Shown one piece after another: positions 15,408 through 23,580 of a stretch of 64,000 nucleotides of DNA (positions are counted from its first letter, which is position 1; each line of letters opens with the position of its first letter). The stretch spans positions 124,001 to 188,000 of the forward strand of contig NZ_JAINVZ010000002.1 of the NCBI RefSeq assembly GCF_019890615.1, given 5' to 3'. The stretch is from Streptantibioticus parmotrematis (GTDB taxonomy: Bacteria > Actinomycetota > Actinomycetes > Streptomycetales > Streptomycetaceae). The translations under genes and the position numbers were made by a program. The notes beneath the pieces are model-generated. The model was given only the letters and a program-made list of their open reading frames with translations, did no database searches and was not told the DNA's origin.

Positions 15408-15932
15408 GTGAAGCGAGAGATCCGGGAGTGGCCGTTGACCGTCGAGGAGTTCGAAGAGTTCTACGCCCAGACGGTGACGCGGCTCACGGGCCAGCTGTAC
15501 GTGATGACCGGCGATCTGCACGAGGCGCAGGACGTGGTGCAGGAGGCGTTCGTCAGGGGCTGGAGCAGGCGTCGGCAGCTCGACCGGGACGGGCGGCCCG
15601 AGGCGTGGATCCGTACGGTCGCCTGGCGTATGGCGGTGAGCCGGTGGCGCTTCGGGCGCCGGTCGGCCGACGCCTGGAAGCGCAGCGGCGCCCCGCCCCA
15701 CGTCGAGGGGCCGGGGCCGGAGCAGCTGGCGCTGGTGGAGGCGTTGCGCGAACTGCCCGCCCAGCAGCGGCGGATCATGACCCTGCACTACCTGTGCGAT
15801 CTGATGGTCGAGCAGATCGCCGGTGAGACGGGGCTTTCGGTGAGCACCGTCAAGACGCACCTGAGCCGGGGCCGGACCGCGCTCGCCCACCGCATGCAGG
15901 ATCCGCGCGTCGAGGAGGCCCCCGGTGCCTGA
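15408..15932 (+). CDS. SigE-family (SigE70) RNA polymerase sigma factor
   Basis: Encodes about 174 residues from GTG 15408; the frame also has a GTG at 15372 (12 residues more) and neither has a ribosome site. Region 2 is TVEEFEEFYAQTVTRLTGQLYVMTG, then DLHEAQDVVQEAFVRGW and RPEAWIRTVAWRMAVSRWR. Region 4 is ALRELPAQQRRIMTLHYLCDLMVEQIAGETGLSVSTVKTHLSRGR. Such ECF-like factors direct RNA polymerase to stress or development genes in actinobacteria. The next gene overlaps it by 8 bp and encodes a single-span membrane protein, the usual place for a regulatory partner. Confidence 0.9.
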   Translation: MKREIREWPLTVEEFEEFYAQTVTRLTGQLYVMTGDLHEAQDVVQEAFVRGWSRRRQLDRDGRPEAWIRTVAWRMAVSRWRFGRRSADAWKRSGAPPHVEGPGPEQLALVEALRELPAQQRRIMTLHYLCDLMVEQIAGETGLSVSTVKTHLSRGRTALAHRMQDPRVEEAPGA

Positions 15933-16347
15933 GCCCCAGGACCCGTTGCGGTCCCTCTTCCAGCAGGCGGCCCAGGCCGGGCAGGCCCGTACCGTCGCGC
16001 CACCGGTCGCGTACATCACCGGGCGGGCCGAACGGGCGCGGCGACGGCTCGTCGTCCTCGCCGCGGTCGTCTGCGTGCTCCTCGCCGGGGGAGCGGCCAC
16101 CGCGGTCACGCTGCTGCCGCACCGGCCGGCCCTGGAAGTCCCGGCGACCAGTCCCTCGCCCTCGCTGAGCGGCAGCCCGACGCGGACGCCCACGTCGTCG
16201 AGTACGGGCGATCCGACCGCGCCGGGAACGGGAGCCCCGACCGCGCCGACCAGCGGGCAACCGGTACGCACGACGCCGCCCTCCGCCCCGTCCACCGGCC
16301 CCCGGTCCACGTCCACCGCGCCCGGGTCCGCCACCACCGCCCCCTGA
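15925..16347 (+). CDS. Single-pass membrane protein, possible sigma factor partner
   Basis: Encodes 140 residues from GTG 15925, overlapping the sigma gene by 8 bp. The first 40 residues are cytoplasmic-like (PLRSLFQQAAQAGQARTVAPPVAYI, then RAERARRR). One membrane helix follows (LVVLAAVVCVLLAGGAATAVTLL, about 41-63). The outside part is a Pro/Thr/Ser-rich tail. The layout matches small anti-sigma-like proteins encoded after SigE-family factors, but there is no zinc-binding HxxxCxxC motif. The tail could span the cell wall. Confidence 0.75.
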   Translation: MPEPQDPLRSLFQQAAQAGQARTVAPPVAYITGRAERARRRLVVLAAVVCVLLAGGAATAVTLLPHRPALEVPATSPSPSLSGSPTRTPTSSSTGDPTAPGTGAPTAPTSGQPVRTTPPSAPSTGPRSTSTAPGSATTAP

Positions 16348-16423
16348 TCGAAGCCACCGCAGTCGTGACCCAGTGGGTCGTCCCTGGATCACGCATGCCT
16401 CCGTACATCCTGAGGAGCCCGAT

Positions 16424-17668
16424 ATGTGCGCGATGTCGCCCACCGCGCGGGAGCACGCACCGGCCGCCCCGAAGCGCCCCGCCGCACCGGGACCACCGCA
16501 CCGGCGCCTTCCCGAACGCCCGCGCCTTCCCGGTCGGCCGCGCCTCGGCCCGGCCGACCGGGACGTGCTCTGGCTGTACCTGCTGACCCGAATCGGCATC
16601 TGGATCACCGCCTACAGCGTCCGATGGCTGTTCCCGGCCGACCCCGGCACCCGTAGCCCCGGTCCGCTCCTCGCGCCGTTCCAGCAGTGGGACTGGGTCC
16701 ACTTCCTCGACATCGCCCGCGACGGCTACTTCCCCGGCGGCGCGGGTCCCTGGCAGAAGGGCTGGGACAACCGGGAGGCGTTCTTTCCCGGCTTCCCGCT
16801 CCTGCTCCGCGCCGTCCACGTCCTCGTCCCCGACTGGACTCTCGCCGGGCTACTGATCTCCTTCGTCGCGGGAGCCGTCGCCGTGGTGGCCCTGGCGCGC
16901 GTCGCCCGCCTGCACCTGCCCGAGCCCGACGCCGGGCGGCGCACGGTACTGATCTTCCTGCTCTCCCCCTGCGCGATATTCCTGGCCGTCGGCTACACGG
17001 AAGCCCTCTTCCTCGCCCTCGCGCTGCCCGCCTGGCTCGCGGCCCGGCACCGCGACTGGCCCCTGGCGGCCGCACTGGCGGCCCTGTCGACCGCGGTACG
17101 CGTCAGCGGCCTGTTCCTCGCCGCCGCGCTCGCCCTGGAGTTGCTGCTCTCCGTCCGCGCCCGCCGGGACCTGCGACCGCTGCCCTGGCTGGCCCTGCCC
17201 GCCGTACCGGCGCTGCTCTACGGCTGGTACCTGCACGCCCGTACCGGCGACTGGATGGCGTGGCAGCACGCCCAGGAACGCGGCTGGTACCGCACGTTCC
17301 ACACACCCTGGGACGCCTGGAGCACCACCTGGCACAACGCGTTCGGCCACGCCCAGACCACCGGCTACGCCTTCATGTTCCAGGCCGAACTCGTCGCCAT
17401 GGTCGTCGGCGTGCTCCTGCTCGGCCTCCTGATACGTGAACGCCGCTGGCCGGAAGCCCTCTACATCGGCCTCAACCTGTGCGCCCTGGGAACGTCCTAC
17501 TGGTACATGTCCATCCCGCGCGCCACCCTCCTGTGGTGGCCCCTGTGGACCGCCCTGGCCTCCCGGGGCCTGCGCTCCCCCCGCTTCCACACCGCCTGCC
17601 TCAGCCTCACCGTCCCCCTGACCACGGTCTTCGCCCTCACGTACCTGTCAGGACGCTGGGCGGGCTGA
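16424..17668 (+). CDS. PIG-V-like mannosyltransferase family membrane protein
   Basis: Encodes 414 residues. After a 45-residue Pro/Arg-rich head come about nine to ten membrane helices. QWDWVHFLDIARDGYF contains the acidic D-x-x-H/D loop expected after the first helix of GT-C glycosyltransferases, and REAFFPGFPLLLRAV is the PIG-V/GPI-mannosyltransferase-II signature. Actinobacterial members use polyprenyl-phosphate mannose outside the membrane. ATG at 16424 has GAGGAG 8 nt upstream. It follows the sigma/partner pair by 76 bp and may share a transcript. The acceptor is unknown; glycoprotein or glycolipid mannosylation is likely by family. Confidence 0.85.
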   Translation: MCAMSPTAREHAPAAPKRPAAPGPPHRRLPERPRLPGRPRLGPADRDVLWLYLLTRIGIWITAYSVRWLFPADPGTRSPGPLLAPFQQWDWVHFLDIARDGYFPGGAGPWQKGWDNREAFFPGFPLLLRAVHVLVPDWTLAGLLISFVAGAVAVVALARVARLHLPEPDAGRRTVLIFLLSPCAIFLAVGYTEALFLALALPAWLAARHRDWPLAAALAALSTAVRVSGLFLAAALALELLLSVRARRDLRPLPWLALPAVPALLYGWYLHARTGDWMAWQHAQERGWYRTFHTPWDAWSTTWHNAFGHAQTTGYAFMFQAELVAMVVGVLLLGLLIRERRWPEALYIGLNLCALGTSYWYMSIPRATLLWWPLWTALASRGLRSPRFHTACLSLTVPLTTVFALTYLSGRWAG

Positions 17669-17694
17669 CGCCTCAGGCGCGAGGAGTCGGTGGA

Positions 17695-19038
17695 TTACGC
17701 GGTCGCGGAGGCGGGCAGCGGCTCCGCCGCCGCGCACAGGGCGCTGTGCTTGCGGAAGGACGCCAGTTTGCTGACCACCTGCAGGGCGTTCGCCACCACC
17801 AGCGCGGACCACAGCGCCCGCAGACCGCCCGACTCGGCGACCGGCACGGCCACCACGCCCAGCAGCCCGAACCACAGGAGCGTCCACGTCAGGCTCGGCC
17901 GCGTCACCCTCAACCCGACCAGGCCGAAACCGGAGACCGCCTGCAACGCGTCCGTCGCCACCGAGGCCAGCAGCAACGGCAACAAGGCCATGACGCCGGC
18001 CAACACCACATGGTCGGAGCTGAAGACGGACACGACCTGGTGCCGCCACCCCACCAGGACGATCCCGAAGAACGCCGCCGCGCCCAGCGCCAGCACCGCG
18101 CCCACGGCGACGATCCGCCGCACCGCCGCGACCTCGTGGCCCCGAGCCGCGACCGCCACGGTCCGCGCCACGGCCTGGCCCACCGCGACCGCCGCGGTGT
18201 ACATCACGTTGGACAGCGACACACAGACGATCTGCACCGCGGCGTCAGCCGTGCCGATCCGCGCCGCGGCGAACGTCAGCACGCCCATCACCACGAACTT
18301 CACCAGCACCGTTCCGGCCAGCGGCAGCGCCACGTCGGCCAGTCGCCGTACCTCGGGCAGGTCGGGCCTTCCCGGCCGCAGCCGCGTTCCCCTCATCGCG
18401 GGATGCCGCATCAGGGCCGCCTTCGCCACGGCGCGGGCGACCACCGTGGACGTCAGCATGGCGATGCCCGCCCCGGTCAGGCCCAACGGCGGGAGCGGTC
18501 CGGCGCCGCGCACCAGCAGCAGCGAAAGCCCCACCCCGATACCGGTGTTGAGCAGCCCGACCTTCATCACCACCCGGGCCCGCCCCAGGCCGATCAGCAC
18601 GGTCGACGTCGTGGTCCCGAGCGCGGTCGCCACCACGCTGCCCACCAACAGGTAAGGGAAGACGCCCAGATGATCGAGCGTCGCCCTCGGCGTCCCGGTC
18701 ATCTCACCGATCAACGGCACCGCGCCCACCACGAGCGCCCCCAGCGTGCCGACCGCGTAGCCGAGCCACATCGCGTTGCGCACCACCGGCAGCAGGGCCT
18801 CGGGGTCGTCCTTGTGCGCGGCCACGAACGGCAACACGCCGCGCTCCGCCCCCTGCATCATCGACATCACGGGGTTGAACACGGCGATCGTCACGGAGAA
18901 CGCGGCCAGTGAGGCCGTGGCGTAATGCCCCAGCAGCGCCGTGTCCACCAGCGCGGCGGCCGACGAGGCGATCATCGTCACGTACAGCGGCCCGGCGGTC
19001 GCCAACAGCGCCCACCAGGGCCCACGTCGCCGCGTCAC
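17695..19038 (-). CDS. MATE family efflux transporter
   Basis: Encodes 447 residues with about 12 membrane helices in two MatE halves. Landmarks are PLYVTMIASSAAALVDTALLGHY and FNPVMSMMQGAERGVLPFVAAH in the first half, and ALPLAGTVLVKFVVMGVLTFAAARIG in the second. MATE proteins expel cationic drugs or metabolites with Na+ or H+. The start is GTG 19038, with GGGAGG 6 nt upstream, rather than the open frame to 19071. The gene converges on the mannosyltransferase gene with a 26-bp gap. No biosynthetic cluster is adjacent, so the cargo is unknown. Confidence 0.9.
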   Translation of the reverse strand: MTRRRGPWWALLATAGPLYVTMIASSAAALVDTALLGHYATASLAAFSVTIAVFNPVMSMMQGAERGVLPFVAAHKDDPEALLPVVRNAMWLGYAVGTLGALVVGAVPLIGEMTGTPRATLDHLGVFPYLLVGSVVATALGTTTSTVLIGLGRARVVMKVGLLNTGIGVGLSLLLVRGAGPLPPLGLTGAGIAMLTSTVVARAVAKAALMRHPAMRGTRLRPGRPDLPEVRRLADVALPLAGTVLVKFVVMGVLTFAAARIGTADAAVQIVCVSLSNVMYTAAVAVGQAVARTVAVAARGHEVAAVRRIVAVGAVLALGAAAFFGIVLVGWRHQVVSVFSSDHVVLAGVMALLPLLLASVATDALQAVSGFGLVGLRVTRPSLTWTLLWFGLLGVVAVPVAESGGLRALWSALVVANALQVVSKLASFRKHSALCAAAEPLPASATA

Positions 19039-19153
19039 GGCCGCCTCCCGTTCCCGAGCACCGCGCACCACCGTAGCCCCCGGCTCACCGCCCCCGCCGG
19101 GATTCGGCCGGGTCGTGCCAGGGGGTGGGCGCGGGGCCCCGGAGGGGCCTGGT

Positions 19154-19159
19154 TAGGCT
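19154..19159 (+). promoter_or_regulatory. Candidate -10 box (TAGGCT) of a leaderless gene
   Basis: TAGGCT ends 7 nt before the ATG at 19167, which has no nearby ribosome site. This is the common leaderless arrangement in actinobacteria. Confidence 0.45.
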
Positions 19160-19166
19160 CGCCGGC

Positions 19167-19520
19167 ATGGACGTGCTCACCCACCTGTTCGTCGGGCTCC
19201 ACATCATCGGCATCGCCGCCCTGCTCGGCGGCGTGCTCACCCAGATGAAGGCGATGCGCGGCGGCGAGGCCCGCGTCGTGCCCGCGATGCTGCACGGCGC
19301 GCTGACCATGCTGGTCACCGGCATCGTGCTGGTCGGGCTGAGCGACGCCCAGCACGTCCACCTCAGCGTGCCGAAGATCGGGCTGAAGCTCGCGTTCCTC
19401 GTGGTCATCCTGGGCCTGGTCTACGTCAAGCGGGACGAGGAGACCGTCGAGAAGGGCGTGGTGGCGACGGTCGGGGCGCTGACCGTCGCCAACATCTTCA
19501 TCGCCGTGCTGTGGACCTGA
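19167..19520 (+). CDS. Small integral membrane protein
   Basis: Encodes 117 residues with four hydrophobic helices: about 5-20 (LFVGLHIIGIAALLGGVL), 38-56 (HGALTMLVTGIVLVGLSD), 68-83 (KLAFLVVILGLVYV) and 95-115. Short charged loops (KRDEETVEKG) join them. I do not recognise a named family; similar short four-helix proteins are common next to pcrA in Streptomyces. A DUF-type membrane component is the best description. Confidence 0.8.
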   Translation: MDVLTHLFVGLHIIGIAALLGGVLTQMKAMRGGEARVVPAMLHGALTMLVTGIVLVGLSDAQHVHLSVPKIGLKLAFLVVILGLVYVKRDEETVEKGVVATVGALTVANIFIAVLWT

Positions 19521-19554
19521 CGCCTCCGGCGCCCCACCCCGGCCCTCCGGCCCC

Positions 19555-20691
19555 CTACGCCGGGCGCGTCACCCCGTAGATCGGCATCTCCGTGACCGGC
19601 TGGACGTCCACCACCGCGCCCGTGTGCGGGGCCTGGATCATCTGGCCGTCGCCGATGTACATCGCCACGTGGCTGATGTCGCTGTAGTAGAAGACCAGGT
19701 CGCCCGGCTGCATGTCGTCGACGGAGACACGGGTGCCGACCTTGACCTGGTCCCAGGTCGTACGCGGCAGCGTCACGCCTGCCGCCGCCCAGGCCGCCTG
19801 GGTCAGGCCCGAGCAGTCGTAGGAGTTCGGGCCCGTCGCGCCCCACACGTACGGCTTGCCGAGCTGCGCCCTGGCGAACGCGATCGCCTTGGCCGCCTTC
19901 GCCGCGAACGACGCGTCGGAGGACCCGCCGGACGACGAGCCGCCGGACGACGAGCCCGACGACGAGCCGGAGGACTGCTTCGCCCGCTCCCTCTGCTCCG
20001 CCGCCAGCTTCGCCGCGGTCCGCGCCGCCGCCTCCTCGCGCTGCTTCTGCAACGCCGCGAGCTTCGCCTTCTGCTGCGCGGTGAGGCTGTTGAGGAGGGA
20101 CTGCGCCTGCGCGAGCTTCTTCTGCACGGTCGCCTTGTCGCCCGCCAGCTTCTGCTGCGAGAGCGTGAGCGCCCGCACGCCGCTCGCGGCACGGGCCCGG
20201 GCGCCGGAGGTCTTCGCCTGCTGGGTCTCGTAGTCCGACAACGCCCGCTGCTGCCGCTGGGTCATGCGGTCGAAGGTGTGCGTCTGCTCGAACAGCTGCT
20301 GGGGGTCGGAGGCGAGCAGGAACTGCGCCGTCTGCCCGAGCCCTCCGGTGCGGTACTGGGCGTCGGCCAGCTGCCCGAGCGTGCGCCGGGCGTCGTTGAG
20401 CCGCTGGGCACCCTGGGCGAGCTGGTCGAGCAGCGCGTCGGCCTTCTGCCGCTGGGTGGCGGTGTTCTGCGCGGCCTGGTCGTACTGGTCGCTCGCCACC
20501 TCCGCCTGGTGATTGAGGGAGTCCACCTGGGCCTGCACCTGCGCGATGGTCGGCTGGGGCTTCGCCGGGGCGGCCGAGGCGTTCTCGCCGAGCAGGGTGA
20601 CGGTCGCCAGCGCGGCGGAGGTGACGCAGATCGCCGCGCGGGGCCCGGGTATCGCGGCGATGCGGGGGGACGGTTTGCGGTGCGACGCCAT
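19555..20691 (-). CDS. Secreted NlpC/P60 peptidoglycan hydrolase with coiled-coil N-terminus
   Basis: Encodes 378 residues. A signal peptide ends near Ala41 (NASAAPAK). Residues about 45-235 form a long coiled coil (QVDSLNHQAEVASDQYDQAAQ, LTAQQKAKLAALQKQREEAAAR), as in RipA/FtsX-dependent hydrolases. A Ser/Gly linker (240-258) leads to the NlpC/P60 domain with catalytic Cys293 in YDCSGLTQAAW, His in DISHVAMYIGDG and His in QAPHTGA. It cleaves cell-wall stem peptides. ATG 20691 has GGAAGGAG 8 nt upstream. The 320-bp region to pcrA has direct repeats; I looked for but did not find a c-di-AMP riboswitch. Confidence 0.93.
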   Translation of the reverse strand: MASHRKPSPRIAAIPGPRAAICVTSAALATVTLLGENASAAPAKPQPTIAQVQAQVDSLNHQAEVASDQYDQAAQNTATQRQKADALLDQLAQGAQRLNDARRTLGQLADAQYRTGGLGQTAQFLLASDPQQLFEQTHTFDRMTQRQQRALSDYETQQAKTSGARARAASGVRALTLSQQKLAGDKATVQKKLAQAQSLLNSLTAQQKAKLAALQKQREEAAARTAAKLAAEQRERAKQSSGSSSGSSSGGSSSGGSSDASFAAKAAKAIAFARAQLGKPYVWGATGPNSYDCSGLTQAAWAAAGVTLPRTTWDQVKVGTRVSVDDMQPGDLVFYYSDISHVAMYIGDGQMIQAPHTGAVVDVQPVTEMPIYGVTRPA

Positions 20692-20875
20692 GGACGGCGC
20701 TCCTTCCGTGGACCGCCCGCCGGTGGCTTGTTCCGCGGGTGGCGGCCGTTGGCGTACGCCGGATCGGGGCCCCGGAAGGCGGAGGCGTACCGCACCGGCA
20801 CTGCGCCGGTGGTGGGGGACGGCCGCCTTGGCCGAGCACGCTAGCGAACGCGCGGGGCGGATGTGAAGCCTGAGA

Positions 20876-20906
20876 CGTGATCTGTCCGAAATGCTTTCGT
20901 GATCTG
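20876..20906. promoter_or_regulatory. Direct repeat CGTGATCTG x2 between NlpC/P60 and pcrA genes
   Basis: CGTGATCTG occurs at 20876-20884 and 20898-20906, 22 bp apart (two helical turns). It sits about 185-215 bp before the NlpC/P60 ATG and 106-136 bp before pcrA. Tandem sites on one DNA face suit a response regulator or CRP-like dimer pair. It could control the hydrolase, whose promoter should lie just downstream on the minus strand. Confidence 0.45.
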
Positions 20907-20979
20907 CGGCACGTGGGGCGCGAGCCATCCGCGGCACGTCCTACGCGAGCGGCACCCGGATCCCGGGAGGCGCCGCGGG

Positions 20980-21002
20980 CTGTCAGTGCCGCCGCCTAGA
21001 CT
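20980..21002 (+). promoter_or_regulatory. DNA-damage type promoter (RecA-NDp / PafBC motif) for pcrA
   Basis: CTGTCAGTG-N8-TAGACT matches the consensus TTGTCRGTG-N8-TAnnnT except for the first base. The -10 box ends 9 nt before the pcrA ATG at 21012. In mycobacteria this promoter is activated by PafBC after DNA damage, independently of LexA. A DNA-repair helicase is a sensible target. Confidence 0.7.
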
Positions 21003-21011
21003 CGTACGACG

Positions 21012-23522
21012 ATGAGCAGCCTCTTCGACGACAACTTCCTCGCCTCGTTCGAACCGCCCGCGGACGAGGCGCCTCCGCCACCGGACGACGACGCCCACGT
21101 GTCCCACGACGGCGCGCGGCCCGCGGACCACGACGCGCCGGACGACCTGTTCGGCGGTCGCTTCGACGTGCCCGCGCCCCGGGACGCGCACTACCGTGAC
21201 GGTGTGGCCCGCCCCGTCGTCGACCCGGCCGCGCTGCTCGAAGGGCTGAACGAGCAGCAGCGCGCCGCCGTCGTCCACTCCGGCTCGCCCCTGCTCATCG
21301 TCGCCGGCGCGGGCTCGGGCAAGACCCGCGTGCTCACCCACCGCATCGCCCACCTGCTGGGCGACCGCGGCGTCCATCCCGGCCAGATCCTCGCGATCAC
21401 GTTCACCAACAAGGCCGCGGGCGAGATGAAGGAGCGCGTCGAGCAGCTCGTCGGCCCGCGCGCCAACGCGATGTGGGTCTCCACGTTCCACAGCGCGTGC
21501 GTGCGCATCCTGCGCCGGGAGAGCAAGCACCTGGGCTTCACGTCCAGCTTCTCGATCTACGACGCGGCCGACTCCAAGCGCCTGATGGCCCTGGTCTGCC
21601 GCGACCTGGACCTCGACCCGAAGACGTACCCGCCGAAGTCGTTCAGCGCGAAGGTCTCCAACCTCAAGAACGAGCTGATCGACGAGGAGAGCTTCGCGGC
21701 GCAGAGCGAGAACGGTTTCGAGAAGAAGCTCGCCGAGGCCTACGCGCTCTACCAGGCCCGCCTGCGCGAGGCGAACGCACTGGACTTCGACGACATCATC
21801 ATGACGACGGTCAACCTGCTCCAGGCGTTCCCCGACATCGCCGGGCACTACCGCCGCCGCTTCCGCCACGTCCTCGTGGACGAGTACCAGGACACCAACC
21901 ACGCCCAGTACACGCTGGTGCGCGAGCTGGTCGGCACGCCCGCGACGCTGGAGCCGGACCCCGCGGTGCCGCCGCAGGCCGCCGACCCGGACGACGCGAT
22001 GGCCGAGCTGTGCGTGGTGGGCGACGCCGACCAGTCGATCTACGCGTTCCGCGGCGCGACCATCCGCAACATCCTCCAGTTCGAGGAGGACTACCCCGAC
22101 GCGACCACGATCCTGCTGGAGCAGAACTACCGCTCCACGCAGAACATCCTGACCGCCGCCAACGCCGTCATCGAACGCAACACCAGCCGCCGCCCGAAGA
22201 ACCTGTGGACCGAGGCCGGCGCGGGCGCGGTGATCACCGGCTACGTCGCCGACACCGAGCACGACGAGGCGCAGTTCGTCGCCGAGGAGATAGACCGTCT
22301 CACGGACGCGGGCCACGCCAAGCCGTCGGACGTCGCGGTCTTCTACCGGACCAACGCGCAGTCCCGTGTGTTCGAGGAGATCTTCATCCGCGTCGGCCTG
22401 CCGTACAAGGTCGTCGGCGGCGTCCGCTTCTACGAGCGCAAGGAGGTCAGGGACGTCCTGGCCTACCTGCGCGTGCTGGCCAACCCCGAGGACACCGTCC
22501 CGCTGCGCCGCATCCTCAACGTGCCCAAGCGCGGCATCGGCGACCGCGCCGAGGCGATGATCGACGCGCTGGCGCTGCGCGAGCGGATCTCCTTCCCGCA
22601 GGCACTGCGCCGGGTCGACGAGGCGTACGGCATGGCCGCGCGCTCGGCGAACGCGGTGCGCCGCTTCAACGAGCTGCTGGAGGAGCTGCGCACGATCGTG
22701 GAGTCCGGCGCGGGCCCGGCCACCGTCCTGGAGGCGGTCCTCGAACGCACCGGCTACCTGGCCGAGTTGCAGGCGTCCACCGACCCGCAGGACGAGACCC
22801 GGGTGGAGAACCTCCAGGAACTCGCCGCCGTGGCCCTGGAGTTCGAGCAGGAACAGCCCGAAGGCACCCTCGCGGACTTCCTGGAACAGGTCGCCCTGGT
22901 CGCCGACTCCGACCAGATCCCGGACGAGGGGGAGGAGGGCGAGAGCGGTGGCGTCATCACGTTGATGACCCTGCACACCGCCAAGGGCCTCGAATTCCCG
23001 GTGGTGTTCCTGACCGGCATGGAGGACGGCGTCTTCCCGCACATGCGCGCCCTCGGCCAGACCAAGGAGCTGGAGGAGGAACGACGGCTGGCGTACGTCG
23101 GCATCACCCGTGCCCGCGAGCGGCTGTACGTGACGCGGTCGGCGATGCGCAGCGCCTGGGGCCAGCCCGCGTACAACCCGCCGTCGCGCTTCCTGGAGGA
23201 GATCCCGCCGACGCTGATCGACTGGAAGCGCACCGGTGGTTCGGCCCCGTCGCCGAAGGTCTCGCCCGGGTCGTCGGTGCTCGCCTCCGGCGGGCGCGGT
23301 GGCGGCGGCACGTCCTCGCGGTTCGCGACACGGCGTGCGGGCGCGCGGGAACGCGAGGTGGTCGCGCTGGCGGTCGGCGACCGCGTCACCCACGACTCGT
23401 TCGGCCTCGGCACGGTCGTCGCCGTCAAGGGCAGCGGGGACAACGCGGAGGCGACGGTGGACTTCGGCGGCGAGAAGCCGAAGCGGCTGCTGCTGCGGTA
23501 CGCGCCGGTCGAGAAGCTGTAG
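21012..23522 (+). CDS. pcrA: UvrD/PcrA-type ATP-dependent 3'-5' DNA helicase
   Basis: Encodes 836 residues. The superfamily 1A motifs are in order: LNEQQRAAV (Q motif), VAGAGSGKTRVLTHRIAHL (Walker A, about 97-115), FTNKAAGEMKERV (Ia), VDEYQDTN (Walker B), VVGDADQSIYAFRGA (III), EQNYRST (IV), LMTLHTAKGLEFPVVFL (V) and RLAYVGITRARERLYV (VI). The first 65 residues are acidic low complexity, as in actinobacterial PcrA. The C-terminus has the PcrA tudor-like RNA polymerase-binding region (VGDRVTHDSFGLGTVVAVKG). It acts in nucleotide excision repair and replication restart. It has a damage-type promoter, and the last codons lie in a 25-bp tandem duplication. Confidence 0.96.
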   Translation: MSSLFDDNFLASFEPPADEAPPPPDDDAHVSHDGARPADHDAPDDLFGGRFDVPAPRDAHYRDGVARPVVDPAALLEGLNEQQRAAVVHSGSPLLIVAGAGSGKTRVLTHRIAHLLGDRGVHPGQILAITFTNKAAGEMKERVEQLVGPRANAMWVSTFHSACVRILRRESKHLGFTSSFSIYDAADSKRLMALVCRDLDLDPKTYPPKSFSAKVSNLKNELIDEESFAAQSENGFEKKLAEAYALYQARLREANALDFDDIIMTTVNLLQAFPDIAGHYRRRFRHVLVDEYQDTNHAQYTLVRELVGTPATLEPDPAVPPQAADPDDAMAELCVVGDADQSIYAFRGATIRNILQFEEDYPDATTILLEQNYRSTQNILTAANAVIERNTSRRPKNLWTEAGAGAVITGYVADTEHDEAQFVAEEIDRLTDAGHAKPSDVAVFYRTNAQSRVFEEIFIRVGLPYKVVGGVRFYERKEVRDVLAYLRVLANPEDTVPLRRILNVPKRGIGDRAEAMIDALALRERISFPQALRRVDEAYGMAARSANAVRRFNELLEELRTIVESGAGPATVLEAVLERTGYLAELQASTDPQDETRVENLQELAAVALEFEQEQPEGTLADFLEQVALVADSDQIPDEGEEGESGGVITLMTLHTAKGLEFPVVFLTGMEDGVFPHMRALGQTKELEEERRLAYVGITRARERLYVTRSAMRSAWGQPAYNPPSRFLEEIPPTLIDWKRTGGSAPSPKVSPGSSVLASGGRGGGGTSSRFATRRAGAREREVVALAVGDRVTHDSFGLGTVVAVKGSGDNAEATVDFGGEKPKRLLLRYAPVEKL

Positions 23523-23564
23523 GGCTGACGCGGGCCGGGAGCTGTAGGGCTGAGGCGGGCCGGG
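23515..23564. repeat. 25-bp tandem duplication over the pcrA stop codon
   Basis: Bases 23515-23539 recur at 23540-23564 with one mismatch. The first copy contains the last codon and TAG stop of pcrA, so the duplication arose over the gene end. No function is suggested; it spaces pcrA from the convergent M23 gene. Confidence 0.7.
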
Positions 23565-23580
23565 GAGTTGCCGCAGGCCT

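Noticed and set aside
20692-20900. c-di-AMP (ydaO-type) riboswitch in the NlpC/P60 leader
   Set aside because: Such riboswitches often precede streptomycete wall hydrolases, but the conserved GGGGUGAAUC-type and CCGAAUCC...CAGCUAACC blocks are missing. Only GGACAGATCACG vaguely resembles one part.
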